From Flavobacterium jejuense (GTDB lineage: Bacteria; Bacteroidota; Bacteroidia; Flavobacteriales; Flavobacteriaceae), in assembly GCF_006491595.2 (NCBI RefSeq), contig NZ_VEVQ02000001.1, forward strand, positions 124,001 to 188,000: a DNA stretch of 64,000 nucleotides, in the 5' to 3' direction. Position 1 is the first letter of the stretch. The number at the start of each line of letters is the position of its first letter. Shown here piece after piece: positions 1-7,654 of this stretch. The notes beneath the pieces were generated by a model. It saw only the letters and a program-made list of their open reading frames with translations, searched no databases and was not told where the DNA came from. The position numbers and the translations under genes are program-made.

Positions 1-230
1 ACAGCGTCATCAATTATTTCTTGTGTAATGTCTTTATCTGGGTAATTAGCATAGTTGACACTATCATCACCACCTTCGATATAATTTGTGAAATTTTCAC
101 TTATAAACCGATAGAAAAGAGCCCCTAAGACAAAGTGTTTGAAATCCCACCCATCTACTGAACCTCTTACTTCATTGGCAATTTTCCATATTTTGGCTTG
201 TAATTCAGCTCTTTGTATTGTGCTTGTCAT
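1..230 (-). CDS. hsdM: HsdM, type I restriction-modification methyltransferase subunit (N-terminal fragment)
   Basis: The gene runs off the left edge and only the first 76 codons are visible. The reading frame starts at the ATG whose complement lies at 228-230. It contains the segments ELQAKIWKIANEVRGSVDG and WDFKHFVLGALFYRFISE, which are typical of the helical N-terminal domain of HsdM, the N6-adenine methyltransferase subunit of type I systems. The catalytic NPPF region is outside the window. HsdS and HsdR would be expected further left. It lies on the same strand as the integration module and is probably cargo of that element. Confidence 0.85.
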   Translation of the reverse strand, partial: MTSTIQRAELQAKIWKIANEVRGSVDGWDFKHFVLGALFYRFISENFTNYIEGGDDSVNYANYPDKDITQEIIDDA

Positions 231-367
231 TTATTTTGTTTTTGTAACTTTATATTTTTCTTATTTAAAATAGTACTATTGTTATTTGGCATTTATATAC
301 AATTAAACAAATATATAACAAAGCAATGGAATGAAAATTATGAAAACCGTAATCTATGCCATTTTTT

Positions 368-1024
368 TTAAATCTTAATCCTCTTGAAAGCCACATAAGA
401 ATATAGATAAGTTATGTATTCGTCTAATTCTATGAGTTGTAATAAACCGTTTGTATTGTTAGCTATTGGTTTAATTTCAATATTTTTTACATGCTTTTTA
501 AATGCTACTTCACCTATTACAAGAGCTATCATTGTTTCTATTGCCTCATATAGGTTTTTTGTTTCCTTGTATGGATGGAATACAGTGATGTTTATTTTTT
601 TTGAAGTAGTATTGAAGTCATCTAACTGAAGGTATAGGTCACTTATTTTTACTTTGATTTCTGAAAAAACAAAATAGTCATCTTGCTTATTCCGGTAGGG
701 TTCTTTGTTGGCTATTGGTTTTATAAATGCTGAAGGTATTAGCTGTGTAAGCTTTGGTATCGTTTCTTCTAAGGCTATTAATTTTGGGAATAGTTTCCTT
801 TGTCCGAAGGCAGTTATATATAATTTTACTCCTTCTCTTTCACAAACGATTATGTAGCCTAGTCTTTTGGAAACATAGTTGAGGTTTCTTTCCAGGTGTT
901 GCATAACTTCGTCTGTTTTGATTCCTAATGCCATTGCATTGTAGATGTTTGTTTCGTTATCTTCTATCCATCTCCAGAAGTTTTGGATGGTTTTTAATTG
1001 TCTATTGTTTAGTATTTTGTTCAT
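368..1024 (-). CDS. Conserved protein of unknown function in the mobile-element module
   Basis: This protein of 218 residues has no signal peptide or membrane segment. The N-terminal half has a pattern seen in uncharacterised Bacteroidota proteins: an aromatic FWRWIEDNE motif near residue 16, a predicted amphipathic helix ending in LNYVSKRLGY, and a strand-like KLYITAFGQRKLFP segment followed by IPKLTQL. I do not recognise a function. It lies between the DnaC-like ATPase gene and hsdM, on the same strand as both, so it may be an accessory or cargo gene of the element. The start ATG is complementary to 1022-1024, with no other good start nearby. Confidence 0.75.
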   Translation of the reverse strand: MNKILNNRQLKTIQNFWRWIEDNETNIYNAMALGIKTDEVMQHLERNLNYVSKRLGYIIVCEREGVKLYITAFGQRKLFPKLIALEETIPKLTQLIPSAFIKPIANKEPYRNKQDDYFVFSEIKVKISDLYLQLDDFNTTSKKINITVFHPYKETKNLYEAIETMIALVIGEVAFKKHVKNIEIKPIANNTNGLLQLIELDEYITYLYSYVAFKRIKI

Positions 1025-1084
1025 GATTATACTAGTTTACGGTTAAAAGTTTTAAGTGTGCAGTTTTAAATTTTTGCTAGTTGT

Positions 1085-1744
1085 TTATTTTCTTTTATCC
1101 AAACTCTCACTTTCAAAACTTATCAGATTAAACATATTTCTCATTCTAGAGCGCAAACGGTTTCCGTAATGTTTTTCAATTTCTGAAGCTGAGAGATTTG
1201 TAGTAAGATGTGTAATTGAATTGTTCTCTATGAAGTTTTCATAACGACTTATAAGTATTTCTGCCATTACATTACAATCGTTACCGAAATGTTTTATTTG
1301 TTGTTCTGCTCCTAAATCATCAAAACAAAAACCTGATAATCTAGTTTGATTCATCGCTTTCATTGTGTAGGGTTGTAAAGCTTCATAGCCTTGTTTTGCA
1401 AACTCATAGGCTATTTCTCTACAGGTTTTGATTTTGTATTCGTACTTCTGGTACATGAACGGTTTTAGTAAATGTATAATTGAAGTTTTACCGCAACCAA
1501 TAGGACCTGATAATAAAATACCTTTATTGACATCAATTCCTAGTTTTAAAGCATTTTCTTTATCTCTGATGGCATAAATTAATAGTTTTAAGATTACTGG
1601 TTTGTCTTCTTCTTGAATTTTGAAACTATGTCCATAGGTTTGTTTTCCATGGTATTCTAAATAATTATAGCATTGTATTACGTCATAAATCTTATAACTT
1701 TTTTTGATTTCGAATGTGCTTTCTATTTTAAAGTGGTTCTCCAT
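1085..1744 (-). CDS. DnaC/IstB-like AAA+ ATPase of the integrated element
   Basis: This is a P-loop ATPase of 219 residues. It has a Walker A motif GPIGCGKTS (residues 80-88), a Walker B FCFDDLGAE (139-147), a sensor-1-like THLTTN (near 179) and a C-terminal YGNRLRSRM with a candidate arginine finger. The arrangement matches DnaC/IstB-type helicase loaders. Its start overlaps the end of the upstream HTH replication-type gene by 17 bases, so the two are probably translationally coupled and act together. Loading of a replicative helicase during element replication is an inference. The protein is shorter than E. coli DnaC, as is common in such elements. Confidence 0.85.
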   Translation of the reverse strand: MENHFKIESTFEIKKSYKIYDVIQCYNYLEYHGKQTYGHSFKIQEEDKPVILKLLIYAIRDKENALKLGIDVNKGILLSGPIGCGKTSIIHLLKPFMYQKYEYKIKTCREIAYEFAKQGYEALQPYTMKAMNQTRLSGFCFDDLGAEQQIKHFGNDCNVMAEILISRYENFIENNSITHLTTNLSASEIEKHYGNRLRSRMRNMFNLISFESESLDKRK

Positions 1745-2597
1745 AATTTTTGTGTGTTGCGGTTTGTAAATGATGTGGTTGTGGTTTTTGTGTTCCTACG
1801 AAATTTTGTGTAGGTCTTTTATTAAAGTTTTGACTGTTTAGAAGCCAATTGCGTATGGCTGCTTTCCAATCTTTCATTTTTGTTTTTCCACCTACGAGCC
1901 ATCCATTACTTTCAAAATGGTTGTAAAATTTCTCTGCTTCAATCTCTGGTGCATTTTTTTCATGGAAATATGTTATTACTTCGTTTTTGTCAGGAGGAAT
2001 TGATTGCTGTTTTGTACCACTTCGACCAAGCTCAGCAATTACCTTTTTTTCGCGCAACTTTTTTTGGGTTTCTTTTTCATTTGTATCTTCTTCTATTTTT
2101 AAATTCAATTTTTCATTTTTTTGAATTTGTTCGTTTGCAAGGTTTATAGTGTTTGTATTGTTTATATAAGGTACATGTTTAGTACTTGTTTGGTGCTTGT
2201 TTAGTGCCTGTTCATTAAGCTGTTCATTGACTAGGCTATTTTTTAATAGGGTTGCTTCTTTATTTATGAAGTTTTTAATGTCTTTTTTCACTAGTGGTTT
2301 CGTATAAAAATCAAGGCTTAGCACATTGAGCGTTGATCCTTTAAATGGATTGAAAGAAGGGTTGTATTGTATGTATTCTCTTTCTTGCAACTCTTTAATG
2401 CATTTGTGATACGTTGCTGTTGATGAAATTTTGCTAATACGCATTAACTCATCTCTTGAAATTGATATAGGGTTTTGAAATCTGTTTTGATTCCATAATT
2501 GAAAAATAGCCATGTATAGACTTATGTGTGTAGGGTTGAGGTCGTAATCTGTGGTTACTTTTTCAAAGAATCCTGTGAGGTGTTTTATGTAATTCAT
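1728..2597 (-). CDS. Replication-initiation-type helix-turn-helix protein
   Basis: This 289-residue protein has three parts. Residues 1-100 are a winged-helix-like region, with ISRDELMRISKISSTATYHK as the HTH core. Residues 105-195 are a polar, low-complexity linker. Residues 200-255 are a C-terminal block with FYNHFESNGWLVGGK and MKDWKAAIRNW. The last block recurs in phage and element replication proteins of the DnaD/DnaT sort. Its coupling to a DnaC-like ATPase supports a role in element replication or helicase loading. No nuclease or polymerase motif is visible, so a transcription-regulator role alone cannot be excluded. Confidence 0.75.
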   Translation of the reverse strand: MNYIKHLTGFFEKVTTDYDLNPTHISLYMAIFQLWNQNRFQNPISISRDELMRISKISSTATYHKCIKELQEREYIQYNPSFNPFKGSTLNVLSLDFYTKPLVKKDIKNFINKEATLLKNSLVNEQLNEQALNKHQTSTKHVPYINNTNTINLANEQIQKNEKLNLKIEEDTNEKETQKKLREKKVIAELGRSGTKQQSIPPDKNEVITYFHEKNAPEIEAEKFYNHFESNGWLVGGKTKMKDWKAAIRNWLLNSQNFNKRPTQNFVGTQKPQPHHLQTATHKNYGEPL

Positions 2598-2688
2598 TTT
2601 GTGAGTTATTAGTTATTCTTTTTTGAGCTTCTCGATACTATTTTTAAAAGAAAAAATTGGCATTTTTACTTTTAAAAATCACTTCCAT

Positions 2689-2744
2689 TGACGTTTTAAT
2701 TTAATATATTGAAAATCAATTGTTTAAAATATTTTAAAACGTCA
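2689..2744. repeat. 11-bp inverted repeat between the HTH genes
   Basis: TGACGTTTTAA at 2689-2699 is repeated in perfect inverted orientation at 2734-2744, separated by 34 A+T-rich bases. It lies in the 220-base gap between the excisionase-like gene and the replication-type gene. There is no T-run suited to a terminator directly after the right arm. It could be a regulator site or part of a replication or transfer origin. The function is not shown by the sequence. Confidence 0.55.
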
Positions 2745-2817
2745 TTTTATATTCCTTTTTTTAGCGTAAAAATGATACCTCGAAGTGACGATTCATTAGT
2801 GCTTACCTACTTAACTT

Positions 2818-3120
2818 TTATTGGTTTAGCATTTTTTCTATGTCCTCGTGTTTGTAGTACAGTATGCCTCCAATGCGTTTGTAGTTTAAAGTTCCATTTA
2901 CTCTAAGATTTTGTAAAGTACCTGGAGAGATGCGTAAGAGTTTTTTAACCTCAGCAGATTTTAGCCATTGTGCTGGTTTTTCTACTTTGCTTGTGCTGTT
3001 ATTAATTTCATTTAGTAGTACATTGCCAAAATTTAGTAGGTCTCTTTTGGTTACTATTTGATGATTTAATAATTCGATGTTTTCGATTTCTGGGAAGAGT
3101 TTTTTAGCCTGTAAATTCAT
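2818..3120 (-). CDS. Excisionase-like MerR/HTH_17 DNA-binding protein
   Basis: This is a small protein of 100 residues counted from the chosen ATG (complement of 3118-3120). An in-frame ATG ten codons further upstream, at 3150, would give 110 residues. The shorter form begins MNLQAKKLFPEIE, which resembles relatives I know. The C-terminal half is an HTH_17-type domain with AQWLKSAEVKKLLRISPGTL and a wing with RIGGILYYKHEDIEKML. Such proteins act as excisionases or small regulators in Bacteroidota conjugative and mobilizable elements. It sits between the RteC-like gene and the replication genes, as in related elements. Confidence 0.8.
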   Translation of the reverse strand: MNLQAKKLFPEIENIELLNHQIVTKRDLLNFGNVLLNEINNSTSKVEKPAQWLKSAEVKKLLRISPGTLQNLRVNGTLNYKRIGGILYYKHEDIEKMLNQ

Positions 3121-3173
3121 AATGAAATTGTTTAAATTGTTACAAGACAAAACAACCTCATTTGAGTGATTTT

Positions 3174-3201
3174 TATTCCCAAGGTATTCCCAAGTTGGGA
3201 A
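3174..3201. repeat. TTCCCAA-type palindrome with adjacent direct repeat
   Basis: TATTCCCAAG occurs twice in direct orientation at 3174-3183 and 3185-3194. The second copy is the left half of an odd-centred palindrome, TTCCCAAGTTGGGAA, at 3187-3201. It is upstream of the excisionase-like gene, 50-80 bases before its start. A related repeat lies at 3317-3346. The arrangement suggests a protein-binding site controlling the excision module. Confidence 0.6.
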
Positions 3202-3316
3202 CGATTTTTATACAAATGGAAAGAAAGTTAGTAGCCGTGTAGCTTTACAACTTTAGTTGTATTGATGTGATTAGAAGTAATTTCAAAAAGTGATTTTAAA
3301 AAGCGTCATAATAGAG

Positions 3317-3346
3317 AATTCCCAACTTGGTAAGAGGTTGGGAATT
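3317..3346. repeat. Second TTCCCAA inverted repeat overlapping the end of the RteC-like gene
   Basis: AATTCCCAAC at 3317-3326 faces GTTGGGAATT at 3337-3346 across 10 bases. A partial dyad (CCCAACTTGG, 3321-3330) lies within it. The core matches the palindrome at 3187-3201. The right arm overlaps the stop codon of the RteC-like gene. A run of T does not follow on the minus strand, so it is not a good terminator. A recombinase or regulator site is more likely. Confidence 0.55.
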
Positions 3347-4181
3347 ACTTTTCTTCTTCATTTATTTTGTGATTGAGTGTGTCTGATAATTGGGTGAGAA
3401 ATTTGGTTCGATCTATTTTTCTTGCTTTGATATCTAAATAGCTCCTATAAATTGATTCTTCAATTTCGATATTAAACATCTTACTGAAGTATGCAGCTAT
3501 TTCTTTGATATCTGAATTCCCATTATTAAATGACTTAGTATGATGCAATGAATACACAAGTTCTACTAAGTCCACTTTTGAACCAGACCAGTTTAAAAGG
3601 TTGTCATTACTAGGGTGTATAATTGAGCAATTAGTTTCTAATTCTTCAATTCTGTTTTCTAAATATGTGGTTAATGTATCGTAAGCTATCATCGTTGCTA
3701 TTAAATAATCATGACTAGTTGATAATTTTGAATCATAATTAATATAAATGCAATCATCATGCAGAATGTTTCTACTATTAGATCTAATAAAGTAAAGTTG
3801 GTCATTATGAGAGGCTCTAGCTCTATAATATTCAAAAAACTGTTTGTTGCTTTTTGAATGTTTATGAATCTTATTTAAAGACTTCTCATAGTGCTTAATT
3901 TTATTTTTCTTTGAAGCTGGTAAATTACTTTCGATATTTAAAATCTCCTTGTAGTAAATTAGTTTAGCAACTATGCTAGGTTTAATTATTTTAAAGAAGT
4001 GTATTTCTTCTTCTGGAGTATTAAATTTATATTTTTTTAACCATGAAAATAGTTCTTGTAGTTCTTGCTCTATAAAGGCTATTACTGCATGACATTTTTT
4101 AATAATACTACTATTTTTAGATTTAATGCTCTCGAATTCTTTTTCAAACTCGGTAAAAAAGTCATAGGAATAGTTATCCAT
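3345..4181 (-). CDS. rteC: RteC-like regulator of element excision
   Basis: The protein has 278 residues when started at the ATG complementary to 4179-4181 (MDNYSYDFF). The frame is open 18 codons further to 4235, but that extension looks like untranslated leader. It has the hallmarks of the RteC family: EEEIHFFKIIKPSIVAKLIYY, then FFEYYRARASHNDQLYFIR, and a C-terminal KVDLVELVYSLH block followed by an FNIEIEESIYRSYLDIKARK segment. In the CTnDOT element RteC activates transcription of the excision genes. Its place between the integrase and the excisionase-like gene fits that job. The rteA/rteB two-component genes are not present in this part. Confidence 0.87.
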   Translation of the reverse strand: MDNYSYDFFTEFEKEFESIKSKNSSIIKKCHAVIAFIEQELQELFSWLKKYKFNTPEEEIHFFKIIKPSIVAKLIYYKEILNIESNLPASKKNKIKHYEKSLNKIHKHSKSNKQFFEYYRARASHNDQLYFIRSNSRNILHDDCIYINYDSKLSTSHDYLIATMIAYDTLTTYLENRIEELETNCSIIHPSNDNLLNWSGSKVDLVELVYSLHHTKSFNNGNSDIKEIAAYFSKMFNIEIEESIYRSYLDIKARKIDRTKFLTQLSDTLNHKINEEEK

Positions 4182-4285
4182 AATAACAAACTTAAAATGA
4201 AACAAACAAACATAATATGTAACAAACAACTTCAAATAAAACTAAAACTTGTTGATTTTATTGTTAAAATGTTTCTAATGTTTTA

Positions 4286-5572
4286 CTAAATTTTATGCGA
4301 ATATTTAAGACTTTTGTCGATTTTATTATATTTATATTCAAATTTAGCTCTTAGGACCATCATGTCTTCACTTACTTTTTTATCTAAAACTTTTGCATAA
4401 TGCTGGGTTGTTCTTAAATTTTTATGTCCTAGCATTTTACTTACGCTTTCTATAGGAACACCATTTGTAAGTGTTACAGTTGTAGCAAAAGTATGACGAG
4501 CAATGTGAAACGTCAATTCTTTAGGAATTTCACATATGTCTGCAAGTTCTTTTAAATAGGCATTCATTTTTTGGTTGGATAGGATAGGGAGTAAGCGATT
4601 CTCATTTAAGCATTGTGGGTGTTTTTCATATTTTTCAATAATCGATTGGGTAACAGGTAATATGGGAATTTTAGAAGCTGATTCTGTTTTTTGACGATGA
4701 GTTGAAATCCATTTTTCTCCATCGATTCCGATTATAATATGTGATTTTGTCAAGTTGAAAACATCAATATAAGCTAGTCCGGTAAAGCAACTAAACAAAA
4801 ACATATCTCTTACTAAATCCAATCTTTTTATTTTGAATTCTTTGTTAAGCAAAGTTTCTATTTCTTCCTGGTCTAGATAAACTCTTTCAACTTCTCTAAC
4901 TTTTCCTTTGTAATTTAGGAATGGGTCTTTGTCAATCCATCCGTTAAAGTAACATTGTTTGATTATCTTTCCAAAGTTTCTAATGTACTTTATAGTCGAA
5001 TTATTATTACAATTTTTGGAGTTTCTTAAATAATAATCAAAGTCGTTTATAAAGGCAATATCAACTTGCTTTATTGATATATCATTAATTGAATAGCAGT
5101 TTTTTAAAAATTCTTTGGTATGACTCAAGGTCGTTTCATATTTTTTAAAGGTATTAATTGAAAATTCTCTACCGACCAATTCGTTCATTTTTTTGTTATG
5201 GTCTTCAAAAATTACAATTAGTTTTCTGGTTTTTTCTTCAATGCCTAAAAGTTTGTTTTTAAAAGTTTGTGCATTGATTTCCTGATTATTATTAATCATC
5301 CATTTTTCTGTTTCGTAAGCTTTGTTTCTTAGAATGTCTAGATGACTATTTATTAATCGGGTTTCTTCAGAATTACCTTTCATTTTACCTGCAGCTGTAT
5401 TCCATTTTGATTTTTCTACAAATCTTGAAATGCTTAATTCTATCCTTGTTCCATTTATGGTTATTCTTTGGTAAATGGGTAATAAGCCGTTTTTGGCTGC
5501 TTTAGAACTTTTCACGTAGAAAAGGATTGACATTTTGTGTTTCATTTTGTGGTGACTTATTATAGTTATCAA
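4286..5572 (-). CDS. Tyrosine recombinase (IntDOT-type integrase)
   Basis: The protein has 428 residues. There is an arm-binding and SAM-like N-terminal part, a core-binding domain at about 110-225, and a catalytic domain at about 235-410. Catalytic residues visible are K295 (RQKTES), H356 and R359 (HIARHTF), H383 (LGHKN) and nucleophile Y392 (QHYAKV). The first catalytic arginine is absent: the usual TGLR reads TGLA (264-267). The same loss is known for the CTnDOT integrase and its relatives, so the enzyme is probably active. The gene starts about 220 bases from the 3' end of ssrA, the likely attachment site, and is transcribed away from it. Confidence 0.93.
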   Translation of the reverse strand: MITIISHHKMKHKMSILFYVKSSKAAKNGLLPIYQRITINGTRIELSISRFVEKSKWNTAAGKMKGNSEETRLINSHLDILRNKAYETEKWMINNNQEINAQTFKNKLLGIEEKTRKLIVIFEDHNKKMNELVGREFSINTFKKYETTLSHTKEFLKNCYSINDISIKQVDIAFINDFDYYLRNSKNCNNNSTIKYIRNFGKIIKQCYFNGWIDKDPFLNYKGKVREVERVYLDQEEIETLLNKEFKIKRLDLVRDMFLFSCFTGLAYIDVFNLTKSHIIIGIDGEKWISTHRQKTESASKIPILPVTQSIIEKYEKHPQCLNENRLLPILSNQKMNAYLKELADICEIPKELTFHIARHTFATTVTLTNGVPIESVSKMLGHKNLRTTQHYAKVLDKKVSEDMMVLRAKFEYKYNKIDKSLKYSHKI

Positions 5573-5647
5573 ATTAGTTTTTTATTCTTCTATAGTCAAG
5601 ATGTTTATCTTTTGAACAGCTTGCTATAATTGGGCTAGCTTAAAATT

Positions 5648-5682
5648 CGGTTACCCAAGATTTGAATTTTTTAGGGTAACCG
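5648..5682. repeat. 9-bp inverted repeat between integrase gene and ssrA
   Basis: CGGTTACCC at 5648-5656 is perfectly inverted as GGGTAACCG at 5674-5682, with 17 bases between. It is the most G+C-rich spot in this gap. It lies upstream of the integrase start, where recombinase arm sites or an operator of the integrase promoter would be expected. It is not followed by a T-run on either strand. Confidence 0.55.
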
Positions 5683-5740
5683 ATTATAGCACCAGTCTTT
5701 TGAGATTTTATGAATAATTTGAATACTATGAAAAACAAAA

Positions 5741-5770
5741 AAGCCTTTAAATCATATGATTTAAAGGCTT
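5741..5770 (-). terminator. Rho-independent terminator of ssrA
   Basis: A perfect 30-base palindrome has AAGCCTTTAAATCAT as its left half. On the minus strand it is followed by a T-rich tract, and it lies about 26 bases beyond the tmRNA 3' end. This is the arrangement of an intrinsic terminator for the minus-strand tmRNA. Confidence 0.8.
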
Positions 5771-5795
5771 TTAGCTTAAAATGAATTTTAAAAAG

Positions 5796-6191
5796 TGGAG
5801 TCGGAGAGAATCGAACTCTCGTCCAAACAAGCAATCGAAGAGCTTTCTACGCGTTTAGTTTCTGTTTAAATTTTCGACAAAAAGCTAGACCAGAAACAGC
5901 CACTCTTTGCTTAGCTTTATTAATGTCAGAAAGGATTTAAAGCTTTACCTTTCCTAGGTTTACTTTTACGGTTCACCTAAATCAAACTCCATAAACCAAG
6001 GATTTCGAGGTGAATCTAGCTTTCCGACCTTGTCGGAACTAGGCAAATCTTACTATAATTCAGATTAAGCAGCTAAAGCGTAATTATTTTCGCCGTTTGT
6101 GTGTTTGTACGATTATTATTTACGAGCCAAAAGTACAATGCTCGACGTGCTTACTTCTCAATTCCACTCGCTGTCAAAACCAGTCGACCCC
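5796..6191 (-). ncRNA. ssrA: tmRNA (ssrA), trans-translation RNA
   Basis: On the minus strand the 5' end starts GGGGTCGACTGGTTTTGACA and the 3' end closes with the tRNA-like TTCGATTCTCTCCGACTCCA. The first seven bases pair with the seven before the discriminator A, with one G-U pair. The CCA end is not encoded. The open tag frame, complement of 6065-6094, reads GENNYALAA and then TAA, a tag I recognise from flavobacteria. With SmpB it rescues stalled ribosomes and tags their products for proteolysis. The 3' end faces an integrase gene, so it is the probable attachment site of the element to the left. Confidence 0.95.
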
Positions 6192-6389
6192 AAATGAAGT
6201 TAGAATTTAGAAATCAGAATTTTGAACTTTTTGAAAAAGGAATTATTTCATTTCTCACGTTCAGATTATCTATACATCTAAAAGTGTGCCAAAATTACAC
6301 TATTTTTTCCATTAAAAAAAAGTTGTTTTTAGAAATCTATAAAGTTATATTTGTAACATTACTTGTAAAACTTAACATAAAAATAACAA

Positions 6390-7595
6390 ATGAAATTCGG
6401 AATTATAAAGGAACGTAAGAATCCACCAGATAGACGTGTGGTTTTCTCACCAGAGGAGTTAGTTAATTTAAAAAAACAATTTCCTGAGGCTTCTATTACG
6501 GTAGAGACTTCAGATATCAGAATTTTTCCAGATACTGATTATGTTGAAAAAGGGTTTGAAGTTACTGAAGATGTCTCTGGTTGTGATGTTTTATTTGGTG
6601 TTAAAGAGGTGCCTATTAATGCATTAATTCCTAATAAAAGTTATTTTTTCTTTTCACATACTATTAAGAAGCAACCTTATAATAGAAAACTTTTAAAAGC
6701 TGTTTTAGATAAAAATATAACCTTATACGATCATGAGACGATAGTTGATGCCAATAATGCAAGGTTAATTGGTTTTGGTCGCTATGCTGGAATTGTTGGA
6801 GCTTATAATGGTATCAGAGCTTTTGGGATTAAGTTTGATTTATTTAATTTGACAAAAGCAGAAGATTTACCAGATCAAAAAGCTTTGATTGAACGATTAA
6901 AACGCAATCATTTGCCCTATATTAAAATTGTTTTAACAGGAAGTGGAAAAGTAGCTCATGGCGCTAAAGAGATGCTGGATGCTATGAAAATTAAGCAAGT
7001 ATCTGTTGAAAACTATTTAACTAAAAAATATGCTGAACCTGTTTATACTTTTATAGATGTTCTAGATTATAATAAAAGAAAAGATGGAACCCAATCTGGT
7101 AAGCAAGATTTTTACAAGAATCCAACCGAATATGAATCAGATTTTGAAAGATTTTCTGAAGTTTCTGATTTATTTATAGCAGGTCATTTTCATGGTAATA
7201 ATGCTCCTGTTATCTTGTCTAAAGAAATGCTTCGTTCACCTAAATGCAGTTTAAAGGTTGTTGCTGATGTTTCTTGCGATATCGACGGACCGATAGCTTG
7301 TACTTTAAGGCCAAGTACAATTGCAGATCCTGTTTATGGGTATTTGCCTAGTGAACACAAAGAAGTTTCTTTGTCTCATCCAGCAGCTATTTGGGTTATG
7401 GCGGTTGATAATTTACCTTGTGAATTACCCAAAGATGCTAGTGAAGGTTTTGGAAAACTATTTTTAAATCATGTTATTCCAGCTTTTTACACTAATGATG
7501 CTGATGGTGTTTTGGCTAGAGCCAAAGTAACCGAAAATGGAAAGTTGACACCACGATTTTCTTATTTGCAGGATTATGTAGATGATAAAGAGTAA
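6390..7595 (+). CDS. Saccharopine dehydrogenase-like NAD(P)-dependent oxidoreductase
   Basis: This cytosolic protein of 401 residues has an alanine dehydrogenase/transhydrogenase-type N-terminal domain at residues 1-130 (opening MKFGIIKERKNPPDRRVVF). A Rossmann segment with VLTGSGKVAHG lies at 181-191. K72 (GVKEVP) and H90 (FFSHTIKK) match the positions of the catalytic lysine and histidine of lysine-forming saccharopine dehydrogenases. The family interconverts saccharopine with lysine and 2-oxoglutarate. The bacterial member may have another amino-acid substrate. It starts near ssrA but faces away from it, and ends in a strong terminator, so it is probably a single-gene unit. Confidence 0.85.
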   Translation: MKFGIIKERKNPPDRRVVFSPEELVNLKKQFPEASITVETSDIRIFPDTDYVEKGFEVTEDVSGCDVLFGVKEVPINALIPNKSYFFFSHTIKKQPYNRKLLKAVLDKNITLYDHETIVDANNARLIGFGRYAGIVGAYNGIRAFGIKFDLFNLTKAEDLPDQKALIERLKRNHLPYIKIVLTGSGKVAHGAKEMLDAMKIKQVSVENYLTKKYAEPVYTFIDVLDYNKRKDGTQSGKQDFYKNPTEYESDFERFSEVSDLFIAGHFHGNNAPVILSKEMLRSPKCSLKVVADVSCDIDGPIACTLRPSTIADPVYGYLPSEHKEVSLSHPAAIWVMAVDNLPCELPKDASEGFGKLFLNHVIPAFYTNDADGVLARAKVTENGKLTPRFSYLQDYVDDKE

Positions 7596-7600
7596 GTTTT

Positions 7601-7640
7601 AAATGAAAAAATCCTAAATTAATTTAGGATTTTTTCATTT
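7601..7640 (+). terminator. Intrinsic terminator after the saccharopine dehydrogenase-like gene
   Basis: ATCCTAAATT and AATTTAGGAT form a perfect hairpin. It is flanked by an A-run on the left and a T-run on the right, so it can act on both strands. Confidence 0.85.
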
Positions 7641-7654
7641 AAAATAACTTATGC

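Noticed and set aside
1880..2149. 89-residue plus-strand frame with many Phe and Leu
   Set aside because: It is antisense to the lysine-rich linker of the replication-type protein, which explains the composition.
2709..2906. 65-residue plus-strand frame between the HTH genes
   Set aside because: Its second half is antisense to the excisionase-like gene, and it shows no domain or signal.
4780..4800. Integrase as an inactivated pseudogene because of the missing arginine
   Set aside because: The frame is full length, all other catalytic residues are kept, and the CTnDOT integrase lacks the same residue while being active.
5640..5834. 64-residue minus-strand open frame next to ssrA
   Set aside because: It runs through the tmRNA terminator and the tRNA-like 3' end of ssrA, so it is a by-product of that RNA gene.
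6101..6418. 105-residue plus-strand frame
   Set aside because: It lies antisense to the 5' half of tmRNA, and its end overlaps the start of the saccharopine dehydrogenase-like gene in another frame.
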